From: Tissierella sp. MB52-C2
Lineage (GTDB): Bacteria; Bacillota; Clostridia; Tissierellales; Tissierellaceae
Assembly (NCBI RefSeq): GCF_030931715.1
Contig: NZ_CP133261.1
Location: forward strand, 1,054,001-1,118,000
DNA: 64,000 nucleotides
Direction of reading: 5' to 3'
Position numbers and translations under genes: made by a program. The notes beneath the pieces are model-generated. The model was given only the letters and a program-made list of their open reading frames with translations, had not been told where the DNA came from and made no database searches. Positions within the stretch are counted from its first letter, which is position 1; each line of letters starts with the position of its first letter. Shown here one piece after another: positions 8,116 through 16,846 of the stretch.

Positions 8116-9288
8116 ATGGTGATGAATATGAGAATGGGGTTAAAGGTAGCATTCATAGATGATGGTATAAATAAAGGTAGCATATTTTACAAAGATAACT
8201 ATAAATTTTTTCACTATATAGTCAAAGGAAATAGTGTTATAAAGTCAGACAATGAAACTATAAGTTCTGAGTCTCATGGAACATTGTGTGTCAGTATTTT
8301 CTTGAAATATGCACCGCAGTGCAACATTTATGACATTAATATTGAATCAAATGAAAAAGATAGTATTAATGCCAGTAATATTAATGTTGCTTTACAATGG
8401 TGTATTACAAATGAAATACATCTCATTTCAATGAGTCTGGGTGTATTGTCAATGATTGATACATCTGAATTGAAAAACATTATTGATACAATCAGTAAAA
8501 AAGGGATTATTTTAGTTGCATCATGTAGCAACACTAATAAGGTAACTTATCCTGCTTCCTTTGATAATGTTTTGGGTGTTAGATATGATAGTCGTCAATA
8601 TTCATTAAAAAATGGGGAGTATCATTTTTTTAACAATGCATTTGATGGAATAGATATTGCCACATCTTTGCCTGATGACCATCCCCTGCAATACTTAGAA
8701 GATCAAAATATAAGAATGACAAATAGCTTTGCTGTACCGTATATAGCTGCAAAGGTGTGCTATTACTTGATGCAAGGGATGGATATGGAAGAAATAAGAA
8801 ATGAATTAATGAAAAGATCTAAATACATTGACTGCAGAGAATATTATAAGTTTCTGAAAAGAATAGTCCCAAAATCTTTCAAATCATTGACAAATGATAT
8901 ACCAGTAATAGGAATAGTTGTTGACCAGAAGATAGACAATCTTATACAGTATAATTTGAAAGAACTCTTTAAAAAAGAAGGATATTTATGTGCATTGCTA
9001 GATGATGAGAATAATATTAGTAAAACAAATTTTTCAAGAGAGTGGGAAAACCAGTATAATATTTCAATTGATGAATTGATATGGTTAATTATTAACAGCA
9101 ATATAATAGATGTTTTATTAGTGGTTATTACTGTAGAAGAATTTGAAAAATATATTGAAAAAAATTTGTTTGATATATACCTAGTACCGGAGCGATTTTC
9201 TATGTTAAGGGATTCAAAGACTATAGATTATATTGCGACTTATGATATAAAAGCAATATTTAGTAAAATTATAAAAATGTTTGATTGA
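8116..9288 (+). CDS. Subtilisin-like (S8) serine protease of the peptide locus
   Basis: The protein has 390 residues. The triad is visible: Asp in VAFIDDGIN (residues 15-16), His in SESHGTLCVS (about 54) and Ser in TNSFAVPYIAA (about 223), replacing the usual GTSMATP. There is no signal peptide, so it probably acts inside the cell. About 130 residues after the protease domain have no assigned role. As last gene of the maturation operon, with an exporter lacking its own peptidase, it may remove the leader. Several close ATGs (8116, 8122, 8128, 8134) make the start uncertain; a weak GGTGAT precedes 8128. Confidence 0.82.
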   Translation: MVMNMRMGLKVAFIDDGINKGSIFYKDNYKFFHYIVKGNSVIKSDNETISSESHGTLCVSIFLKYAPQCNIYDINIESNEKDSINASNINVALQWCITNEIHLISMSLGVLSMIDTSELKNIIDTISKKGIILVASCSNTNKVTYPASFDNVLGVRYDSRQYSLKNGEYHFFNNAFDGIDIATSLPDDHPLQYLEDQNIRMTNSFAVPYIAAKVCYYLMQGMDMEEIRNELMKRSKYIDCREYYKFLKRIVPKSFKSLTNDIPVIGIVVDQKIDNLIQYNLKELFKKEGYLCALLDDENNISKTNFSREWENQYNISIDELIWLIINSNIIDVLLVVITVEEFEKYIEKNLFDIYLVPERFSMLRDSKTIDYIATYDIKAIFSKIIKMFD

Positions 9289-9391
9289 GAACTATATTGA
9301 GACTAAATAAACTTAAATCTAGATATAAAATGAAATTCAAATTATCAATTAAAATTAAAATCTTAAAAAATAATTATAGGTGTTGTTTAAT

Positions 9392-10513
9392 ATGGCAGAG
9401 TTAGAATTAAAGCAAATTAATAAAATTTATGACAATGGTTTTCATGCTGTTAAAGATTTTAACCTTAAAATAGAAGAGAGAGAATTTATTGTTCTTGTCG
9501 GACCATCTGGATGCGGGAAAACTACAGTACTGAGAATGATAGCAGGTTTTGAAAACATTACTGATGGGGAGCTATATATGGATGATTCTCTTATGAATCA
9601 TATGGCTGCGAAGGATAGGGACATAGCAATGGTGTTCCAAAACCATGCTCTTTTTCCTCATTTGACAGTATATGAAAATATATCTTTCCCATTAAAAATA
9701 AATAAGCTATCAAAGAAAGAAATTCATAATAAGGTTAAAACTGTGGCAGATATATTAGATGTAGAGCCTCTTCTTGATAAAAAACCTAATACTTTATCAG
9801 GGGGACAAAAGCAAAGAGTGGCATTGGGAAGAGCTATTGTCAGAAATCCTAAAGTTTTTCTGATGGACGAGCCTCTTTCAAATTTGGATTCCAAATTAAG
9901 AACTCAGATGCGTATAGAAATATCCAAACTGTACAGAAAATTAGATGCTACATTTATTTATGTTACCCATGATCAAACAGAAGCTATGACTATGGGGACA
10001 AGAGTTGTAATAATGGAAAATGGAAAGATACATCAGGTTGGTATACCTCAAGAAGTTTATGAAAAACCAAATGATATATTTGTGGCGCGATTTATAGGGA
10101 GTCCGTCAATGAATGTATTTGACGGAACCATTGTTATAAATGAAGAGGAGGTGCAACTGAAAGTATATATTGGGAAATATAATGACGATAACATGATCTA
10201 TCTTAAACTGCCTGAAAGCAAGCAAAAGATTTTACAGGATAATAATTACATAAATAAGGCTATAAAGATAGGAATAAGACCTGAGAATATAAGGATTAGG
10301 GATAAAGAGCATTCAAATATATTGAAAGCATATGTTAGTATGGTAGAGACAATAGGTTTAGATACATATATTTATTTCGATATAGATGATGAAAACTGCG
10401 TTATAAAAACTAATATAGATAATAAGATTAGAATTGGTGATAATATATCATTTTATATAAATAAAGAAAAAATACATTTATTTGATTATGAGACAAGCTT
10501 AAGAATTTTTTAA
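9392..10513 (+). CDS. ABC importer ATPase (MalK/UgpC-like)
   Basis: The protein has 373 residues from ATG 9392 (MAELELKQ); an in-frame GTG at 9380 is less likely. Walker A is GPSGCGKTT, the signature LSGGQKQRVALGR, Walker B VFLMDEPLSNLD, with the switch His in VTHDQTEAM. A C-terminal regulatory region (about 240-373), OB-like as in MalK, follows. It heads a three-gene importer operon with the lipoprotein and fused permease. The 103 bases before it carry no clear terminator, so it may be read through from the peptide operon. The substrate is unknown; sugars, polyols or iron are common for the family. Confidence 0.87.
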   Translation: MAELELKQINKIYDNGFHAVKDFNLKIEEREFIVLVGPSGCGKTTVLRMIAGFENITDGELYMDDSLMNHMAAKDRDIAMVFQNHALFPHLTVYENISFPLKINKLSKKEIHNKVKTVADILDVEPLLDKKPNTLSGGQKQRVALGRAIVRNPKVFLMDEPLSNLDSKLRTQMRIEISKLYRKLDATFIYVTHDQTEAMTMGTRVVIMENGKIHQVGIPQEVYEKPNDIFVARFIGSPSMNVFDGTIVINEEEVQLKVYIGKYNDDNMIYLKLPESKQKILQDNNYINKAIKIGIRPENIRIRDKEHSNILKAYVSMVETIGLDTYIYFDIDDENCVIKTNIDNKIRIGDNISFYINKEKIHLFDYETSLRIF

Positions 10514-10580
10514 TAAATAAAAAATGAGGAAAGACTCGAATGGGTTTAAGCAAATACGTAGAGAAGGGAGTTATAAAAAA

Positions 10581-11978
10581 TTGAAATATAAAATGATATG
10601 GAAGATTCTTGTAGGCTTTATGTTAATAGTAATATTATCTGGATGCTCAAATAATATAGATACAAATAGCGATTTTCCAGAGACAAGAGATAATAAAGAA
10701 TTAAGCGGAACATTGACAGTATCAACTATCTTTGATACGTATATTGATACATTTGCAGAAGAATTTATGGATATGCACCCTAACGTTGAGATTATAGTGG
10801 AACGACCGGAAGATAACAGGGTTTCATATATGTACAGAATAGCTATAGATTTATTAGGGGGTACAGCCAGTGACTTGATAGATTTAAGTGCTTTGGATAT
10901 AAATCACAAAGCCCAAAGTGGTCTATTGGCTAATATATATGATTTTATGGATAGTGATCCTGATTTTAATAAATCTGACTATTATACTAATATTTTTGAA
11001 GCTATGGAATATGAAGGTGGCTTATATGCTATGCCATTATCATTTAATTATGATATGGTGTATATTAGTAAGCCTCTAGCAGAGAGTATAGGTTTAGACT
11101 ACGAAAATTATAAATACATTAACTATACTGAAATGATTAATATATATGAAAAGGTTAAAAAGACTCACCCTTCACCAGACGAATTTTATCTTATGCCAGG
11201 TATCGGGAAAGAATCTTTTTTTAATTATGAATCTGTTGATTTTTTTGACATTAAAACAGGGGATGCCAATTTTGATAGCAACGAATTTATACAACATTTG
11301 AAGCTTACAAAAAAGCTGAATACAGTTTATCATCCGGACACTCAAGAATGGGATTTTACTCGTATAGGAGTGGGGAATGAAGATTTTTTAATAAAAGATT
11401 TTATGTTTGCTAAATTTACAACGATTGATATAGATTTGAAAAATATGATGGTTGAATTTGAAAATACCGGAAGTCCTATACCATTTATAAGTAGTAAAGG
11501 AAACATGCCATTCAGCAACTTCCTTTCGACATATGCTATTTCTAATAATAGTGCAAATAAAGAGCTGGCATGGGAATTCTTAAAATACTGTGCATCTGCT
11601 AAGGAACTACCTGTATTTGAAACAAAAGAAGATGAAGAAAAATATTCCTTCATGTTTTTAGGGAATATACCAATAAATATTGAGAATTTTTATACCCATT
11701 TCAGACATAGTTTTGAATCCGAGGTTAAGTGGTATAAAGAAAACGGACTTGAGGGTAATTGGAAATTTACAAATGAAGAAGAGAAGGAAAAAATGTTTCA
11801 AGATACATTAGACCAAATACATAAATGGAATCAAGAGAGAGATGTATTAGTGGGGAATCGAGAGTTATCAACCTTACTAAGAGAAGAACTAGATAATTAC
11901 TACTATTATGACTTAGCAACAGCGGAAGAAACAGCAAAGATTATTCAAAACAAGGTATTTACTTATTTAAATGAATAA
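10581..11978 (+). CDS. Extracellular solute-binding lipoprotein
   Basis: TTG 10581 has AAGGGAG ten bases upstream and gives a short basic start, then a hydrophobic stretch and the lipobox LSGC. An in-frame ATG at 10524 would add 19 unlikely residues. The mature protein is about 440 residues, a type 1 solute-binding fold (NVEIIVERPEDNR near the start, AMPLSFNYDMVYIS in the middle). The lipid-anchored protein should deliver a ligand to the fused permease. Acidic residues and Tyr/Trp are common in the C-terminal half. The ligand cannot be read from sequence. Next to a peptide locus it could be a nutrient or a signal. Confidence 0.83.
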   Translation: MKYKMIWKILVGFMLIVILSGCSNNIDTNSDFPETRDNKELSGTLTVSTIFDTYIDTFAEEFMDMHPNVEIIVERPEDNRVSYMYRIAIDLLGGTASDLIDLSALDINHKAQSGLLANIYDFMDSDPDFNKSDYYTNIFEAMEYEGGLYAMPLSFNYDMVYISKPLAESIGLDYENYKYINYTEMINIYEKVKKTHPSPDEFYLMPGIGKESFFNYESVDFFDIKTGDANFDSNEFIQHLKLTKKLNTVYHPDTQEWDFTRIGVGNEDFLIKDFMFAKFTTIDIDLKNMMVEFENTGSPIPFISSKGNMPFSNFLSTYAISNNSANKELAWEFLKYCASAKELPVFETKEDEEKYSFMFLGNIPINIENFYTHFRHSFESEVKWYKENGLEGNWKFTNEEEKEKMFQDTLDQIHKWNQERDVLVGNRELSTLLREELDNYYYYDLATAEETAKIIQNKVFTYLNE

Positions 11979-12005
11979 AATTCAAATAAATGAAAGGGAA
12001 AGTAT

Positions 12006-13754
12006 ATGAAGATAAAACATATAAAAAAAGACCGTCTATTACCATATATATTACCTAGTTTATTCGGGATATTATTTTTTTATGGTATCCCCTTTATATT
12101 GTCTTTTTATTATACTCTATTAAATAATATGGGGGAGAAGAAGTTTATAGGCTTAAAAAACTTCTTAGACACTTTACAAAATCCAATGTTTCAAAGAGGT
12201 CTAACAAATCAAAGCCTTTTTATAGTCATTGCTGTTCCTTTGTGCCTTATTTTAGCCTTATTTTTTACATTATGTATAAGAAAATTAAATAAAGGTAAGA
12301 AAGTTATATTTTTAATATCAATAATACCTTTTGTTATTCCCTCAGGTACTAGTATATATTTTTGGAAATGTATCTTTGATGTTAATGGACTTGCTAATAA
12401 GATACTGTATTCCTTAAATATCCCTATGGTTAACTGGTATAATAGCAAATGGGTCATGGTTATTGCTGTGATTATATTTCTTTGGAAAAATGTTGGAGTT
12501 ACAAGCTTAATATTATATGTAGGTTTTAATCAAATCCCTAAAGAGTATTATGAAATGGCAGATATGGAAGGAATAAATAGATTTCAGAGATTTTATAAAA
12601 TTACCTTAGTATATTTGACACCAATTATCTTTATTTCCATATTGCTATTGGTGGTAAATTCATTTAAGATTTTCAAAGAGATTTACTTGCTCTTTGATAA
12701 TTATCCAAATGAAAATATATATTTATTGCAACATTATATGAACAATCATTTTTTTAGATTAAACTTACAAAAATTAACGACAGCATCATACTTGCTGTTT
12801 GTTATCATTGGAGTGTTTATATCTTTAATGTTTCTATTACAAAAACAGTATTCAGATACTTTTAATACTTTGAATTTTGAAGGAAACCATAAAGGTACAT
12901 ATAGTAAAACATCGAGTTATTTTGCTAATAGCGCTACAATCATAATGGGATTACTTTTTTTACTTCCTTTAATCTTTACATTTGCCAATTCATTTATGGG
13001 TGACATAGAGATTATCAGCAGGTATACGAAGGAGATTACAGAGTACAATACAATGGATTTAACAGCGGGAAATATGCATTTTGTTAATATAGGTTTTTTT
13101 CCAGATAACCCTACAGTCGGCAGTTACTTAGACGTATTTAATAACCCTAAGTATTTGAAAGCTTACTTAAATTCTATAAGGATAGTTGTACCGATACTTA
13201 TAGGTCAATGCATTGTTTCACCATTGGCTGCATATGCCTTTGAATACAGTAAATGGCGGTATAAAGAAATACTGTTTTTTATATATGTATTAATAATGCT
13301 TATGCCCTTACAAGTTCTTTTGGTACCCAATTATCTTGTTGCAGACTATTTAGGACTTGTAGATACCCATTGGTCCATAATTCTTCCTGCAATATTTAAT
13401 CCGATAGGCGTATTTATTATACGATTACAATTGAAAGGCTTTCCAAAGGAGTGTATTGAAGCAGCACAAAATTGCGGAGCAACGCATTTTCAAGTATTTA
13501 AAAATATTGTTCTACCCAATATAAAGCCAACAATAGCCATATTGATAGTGTTAGTATTTACAGAGTACTGGAATGTGATAGAACAGGGGTTAGTTCTACT
13601 TAAAAACTCAAATTTAAATCCATTATCAATATATTTATCACAAATAGTAGATGAGAATTTAGGTGCGTTTTTTGCTACTTCGTGTTTATATTTAATACCT
13701 GTATTTGCAATCTTCTTTTTAATAAGAAAGATCTTTTTAAAAAGATATATATAA
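12006..13754 (+). CDS. Fused two-domain ABC importer permease
   Basis: The protein has 582 residues and about twelve membrane segments. Two binding-protein-dependent permease units are joined in one chain. Each has an EAA loop that contacts the ATPase: EYYEMADMEGINRFQRF at about residue 180 and ECIEAAQNCGATHFQVF at about 485. MalF- and MalG-like subunits are normally separate genes, so the fusion is less common. AAAGGGAAAG precedes the ATG. It completes the importer started at 9392. The next promoter of the shared regulon begins 25 bases after its stop. Confidence 0.87.
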   Translation: MKIKHIKKDRLLPYILPSLFGILFFYGIPFILSFYYTLLNNMGEKKFIGLKNFLDTLQNPMFQRGLTNQSLFIVIAVPLCLILALFFTLCIRKLNKGKKVIFLISIIPFVIPSGTSIYFWKCIFDVNGLANKILYSLNIPMVNWYNSKWVMVIAVIIFLWKNVGVTSLILYVGFNQIPKEYYEMADMEGINRFQRFYKITLVYLTPIIFISILLLVVNSFKIFKEIYLLFDNYPNENIYLLQHYMNNHFFRLNLQKLTTASYLLFVIIGVFISLMFLLQKQYSDTFNTLNFEGNHKGTYSKTSSYFANSATIIMGLLFLLPLIFTFANSFMGDIEIISRYTKEITEYNTMDLTAGNMHFVNIGFFPDNPTVGSYLDVFNNPKYLKAYLNSIRIVVPILIGQCIVSPLAAYAFEYSKWRYKEILFFIYVLIMLMPLQVLLVPNYLVADYLGLVDTHWSIILPAIFNPIGVFIIRLQLKGFPKECIEAAQNCGATHFQVFKNIVLPNIKPTIAILIVLVFTEYWNVIEQGLVLLKNSNLNPLSIYLSQIVDENLGAFFATSCLYLIPVFAIFFLIRKIFLKRYI

Positions 13755-13778
13755 GACTAGTTTTTTATTAAAAGAACT

Positions 13779-13829
13779 TGAAAAAATGTACAAAAGTTAG
13801 CTGACAAGAAAAATTTTTTAGAATAAACT
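13779..13829 (+). promoter_or_regulatory. Regulated promoter, copy 2
   Basis: TACAAAAGTTAGCTGACA matches copy 1 with one change (G to T). The -35 CTGACA is at 13801-13806, the spacer is 17 bases and the -10 TAAACT is at 13824-13829. The upstream AAAGAACTT is shared with copy 3. It faces the frameshifted membrane peptide at 13863. Confidence 0.8.
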
Positions 13830-13862
13830 TTAATTACATCAATATAAAGGGGATAGGCAGGC

Positions 13863-13979
13863 ATGAACGAACAGAAAGTGGAATATCGCTATAGGTATAC
13901 TTATAGTAATATTTATAATACTAATAGTAATTTCATTAAAGGCATCGAGCATTCTTTTAAATTTTTAGAGGATGATTAA
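13863..13979 (+). pseudogene. Short peptide gene, probably frameshifted membrane peptide
   Basis: ATG 13863 opens a 38-codon frame (MNEQKVEYRYRYTYS...) of odd composition. Removing one base after codon 5 gives MNEQK joined to WNIAIGILIVIFIILIVI and a short tail ending at TAG 13966-13968. That is a classic 34-residue single-helix membrane peptide. The ribosome site is AAAGGGGATAGG. The regulated promoter copy 2 lies just upstream. Either the gene is broken by a one-base insertion, the base is a sequence error, or the frame is shifted on purpose. A role as immunity, signal or pore peptide is speculative. Confidence 0.6.
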
Positions 13980-14097
13980 ATAAAGAAATTTAAATAATTT
14001 AAAATGAAAGCTTGAAACCTGTTTGTAAAATTCTCAAACTAAAACCATATTGAATTATGGGAAAATATATTATAACTTAAATAAAAACTTTAAGGCA

Positions 14098-14215
14098 AGT
14101 GCTTCGATATTTTAAAATAAAGTGTCGAAGCTATTTTTATACTTTTTTAATAATCTAGTATCCGTAGAGTTAGGAACAATGATTTCTACTGTTCCTAGTT
14201 TTATTATAAAATTTA
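14098..14215 (+). terminator. Double hairpin terminator module, copy 1
   Basis: The first hairpin has arms GCTTCGATATTTT and AAAGTGTCGAAGC, with T-rich sequence after it. The second has TAGGAACA and TGTTCCTA, then TTTTATT. The pair, including the sequence between, is related to the module at 16545. It ends the short transcript from promoter copy 2. Confidence 0.7.
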
Positions 14216-14219
14216 TTTT

Positions 14220-14279
14220 AAAGAACTTCAAAAAAATGGACAAAAGTTAGCTGACAAAAAAATCATTCTGGAATAAACT
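14220..14279 (+). promoter_or_regulatory. Regulated promoter, copy 3 (before amidase)
   Basis: GGACAAAAGTTAGCTGACA is identical to copy 1. The -35 CTGACA is at 14251-14256, the spacer 17 bases, the -10 TAAACT at 14274-14279. About 240 bases of leader follow before the amidase start. Two ribosome-site-like stretches (AAAGGAG near 14300, AAGGAGGTGA near 14335) in that leader have no convincing open frame after them, so a small peptide gene may have decayed there. Confidence 0.8.
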
Positions 14280-14521
14280 TTAATTGCGCAATAAAAAGAA
14301 AGGAGTTTTGCAACGAGCTAATATAAATTTTATTAAGGAGGTGACTATATTAGGAAAACTAGATTAAAATAGTGTATATAATTGCATTGGTAGATGTTAG
14401 GTAAGGTTAGAAGAGCATAAAATTACTAATGATTTTATGTATTTAGCTGGCAATTTTAAAGTTGAAGGATAAGTGGGAATATGAAAATAGGATACAGAAT
14501 GATAAAATAGGGGGAAGAGTT

Positions 14522-15646
14522 ATGTTAAGGAATAAAAAATTTATAATGATGTTAGTGGTATTATTGGTAGTAACGTCAGTTCCAGTAATGGCTGATGCTG
14601 TCAAAAATATTGAAGATACGGATAGGAGTTTAAGTAGTGATATTTTAATATTAAAAAAGAATCTAGAGAATAGAGATATATCTACAGGATATGACGATGG
14701 TAGCTTAAAAGTTGAAACATTAATAATTGAGCAAAAGAAAGAAAAAAGTAAAGTAGAAGTATTCAATAAAGATTATTATAGTGAAAATAGTGATTGGGAA
14801 TTAACATTTAATGAATTAAGTAAAATTGATTTTAAAAAGATAAATAATGAAAATGACTATTATTTTGCAAGAATATTTTATGAAGACTTACTAGAAGAAA
14901 TATACATTGCTGATTTGATAAATAAAAATTCAAGTATAAAAACGACAATTGATAATTGGAAATATAACTTACAGTTTCTAATTGATAACTATGATGAAAT
15001 TAATAATAATAAGGATTCAGATATGCAGATAATAGATAATTACATTGAAGCATATTTAGTAGCATTAGCTACAGAAGAATATCCAGATGAAAAACAAATA
15101 GATAAATCCCAAATCCAACCGATGTCATCTGCAAGCTTCAAAAACAAAGTAGTATCATATATTAATAGTTATTGGAATAGATATAACCCCGAATATTCAA
15201 ATTGGGATGGCCATGGTGGTGATTGTGCAAATTTCGTATCTCAATGTTTATATGCGGGTGGAAAACCCATGAAAGGAACACCAGGGAGTGCATCTTCAGC
15301 AGAAGATTTTAGTAATTGGTTTTCTAAAGGAACAGCACGAAGTACTATAAATATCTCATCTACCTGGAGGGGGGCAAATGCATTTAAATGGTATTGGATG
15401 GATAATGGAATAGGGTATAAATATTTTGAAAGAATTATAGGACCACTTGATTATCATACTTATGCAGATATAGGTGATGCTGTTTCAATAGTAAATGCAA
15501 ATAAAGTTGCGAAACATACAATGATAGTTTATAAAAAGACAATTAGCGATGTTATATTAGCGGGTCATTCAGGTTTTACCAATGATTCACCTTTAGATAA
15601 TAGAATAGACCAATTTGGTGGTGGTGTTTATATCATAAAAATGTAA
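14522..15646 (+). CDS. Secreted Amidase_6-type cell-wall-associated protein
   Basis: ATG 14522 (GGGGGAAGAG upstream) gives 374 residues with a signal peptide MLRNKKFIMMLVVLLVVTS cleaved near VMADA. A charged, helical stalk follows (about 30-210). The C-terminal 150 residues are the putative amidase domain: YWNRYNPEYSNWDGHGGDCANFVSQ contains the nucleophilic Cys, and KHTMIV and GHSG supply likely His. Such domains are related to NlpC/P60-like peptidases. Promoter copy 3 ties it to the peptide regulon, so it may act on the cell wall or on the exported peptide. Substrate is inferred. Confidence 0.82.
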   Translation: MLRNKKFIMMLVVLLVVTSVPVMADAVKNIEDTDRSLSSDILILKKNLENRDISTGYDDGSLKVETLIIEQKKEKSKVEVFNKDYYSENSDWELTFNELSKIDFKKINNENDYYFARIFYEDLLEEIYIADLINKNSSIKTTIDNWKYNLQFLIDNYDEINNNKDSDMQIIDNYIEAYLVALATEEYPDEKQIDKSQIQPMSSASFKNKVVSYINSYWNRYNPEYSNWDGHGGDCANFVSQCLYAGGKPMKGTPGSASSAEDFSNWFSKGTARSTINISSTWRGANAFKWYWMDNGIGYKYFERIIGPLDYHTYADIGDAVSIVNANKVAKHTMIVYKKTISDVILAGHSGFTNDSPLDNRIDQFGGGVYIIKM

Positions 15647-15660
15647 TATTATAATATAAT

Positions 15661-15693
15661 ATAAAGGTTGTTATTTCAAATAACAACCTTTAT
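15661..15693. terminator. Perfect hairpin after amidase gene
   Basis: Fifteen-base arms (ATAAAGGTTGTTATT and its complement) surround a three-base loop, 15 bases after the amidase stop. The T-run is weak, so it may be a transcript-stabilising or bidirectional end. Confidence 0.7.
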
Positions 15694-15829
15694 GATGTAA
15701 GAAAGTCTAGATAATAAATTTAACAACTAATTCTCAACTAATTATAATGCATTTGATATTTTGATTAATCAAAAGGATAATTTGAATCGAACTTTTTATT
15801 GCATATTAAAAGGGCAAGGGAGTCTTGAA

Positions 15830-16444
15830 ATGAGAAAAAAGAATATTTTTTTATTAATTATAATGTTTTTACTACTATTTATAATCACTATAAGTAATAG
15901 TAACGACTTAGCATTTAAAAAGGTTCATTCTACTATAATAAATGATTATTTAATTACACATGATATGGTATTGATTGACTATGCATCAAAAGATAGGGTT
16001 ATTTTTCATTATGGTTCTGTTTTTTTTGTATATGATGTCCATGAAGAAGCAATATATAGAAGCATTGATATGAAGCCAATAAATAAGAATTATATTAATG
16101 GGGATATATATACTGAAGTAATTGTTTCATATGATGGAAATTATGCTTATTTCTTTAATCTTGGTATTGAGACTGATGGTGTTATGTATAAATATGATAT
16201 TGAACAAGATAAAGTTAAAAAGATAAAGTTGGAACAGATAGATGATAAGTATCAAGTATTACTTACAGAAGACATTCAACCAGATAATTATAAAAAACTT
16301 GCAGGAGCATATAGTCCAACAATCTGCCGAATTGAAGATGATATATTAGTATATTTATATTGTCCAAGCTTGAAATTAAAAGATTTGCAAGTAGTTTTTT
16401 TAAATGAAACTAATCAGAATAAAAAAGTCTATGATATTTTTTAA
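15830..16444 (+). CDS. Exported or membrane-anchored protein of unknown function
   Basis: ATG 15830 gives 204 residues with GGGAG upstream. The start MRKKNIFLLIIMFLLLFIIT is a signal anchor. The rest is soluble, with alternating beta-rich stretches (VFFVYDVHEEAIYRSIDM, NYAYFFNLGIETDG) that recall beta-propeller or quinoprotein-like repeats, though too short for a full propeller. I do not recognise the family. It lies between the amidase and the second copy of the double terminator, and may belong to the same island. A Tyr- and Asp-rich surface is evident. Confidence 0.6.
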   Translation: MRKKNIFLLIIMFLLLFIITISNSNDLAFKKVHSTIINDYLITHDMVLIDYASKDRVIFHYGSVFFVYDVHEEAIYRSIDMKPINKNYINGDIYTEVIVSYDGNYAYFFNLGIETDGVMYKYDIEQDKVKKIKLEQIDDKYQVLLTEDIQPDNYKKLAGAYSPTICRIEDDILVYLYCPSLKLKDLQVVFLNETNQNKKVYDIF

Positions 16445-16544
16445 AATTAAAAATGTGATTAGTATAAAGTAATTTCAAGCAATACTTTATATTAATTATA
16501 CATTAAAGCTTATGATATAAATTAAATAATTGCTTAAGCTACGG

Positions 16545-16652
16545 GCCTCGACATTTTGAATTAAAGTATCGGGGCTACTTTTATGCCCTTTTCCAATAAT
16601 ACGGTACATAGAAAGCCGAGAATAACGATTTTGTTATTCTTGGCTTTTTTAT
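16545..16652 (+). terminator. Double hairpin terminator module, copy 2
   Basis: Hairpin one pairs GCCTCGACATTT with AAAGTATCGGGGC. Hairpin two pairs AGCCGAGAATAAC with GTTATTCTTGGCT and is followed by TTTTTT. The two-hairpin layout and linker match the module at 14098, which suggests a local duplication. Confidence 0.75.
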
Positions 16653-16846
16653 TATATGTATTAATACAACTTTCAGGCAGTAAGTATAGAAAAGAAAATT
16701 CTATCTATGTTATAATAAGTTAGGACTTTGTAATATTACTTTTTCCATAAAACATGGTGGGAAGATTAAAATGCTACAAAAACAAACACTATAGCTTTCA
16801 TTGCAATAAAATAAAAATTATATTATATATGCTAGGTGGTGAAATT

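Noticed and set aside
9380-9391. GTG 9380 as start of the importer ATPase
   Set aside because: ATG 9392 matches the family's usual start (MAELELKQI) better.
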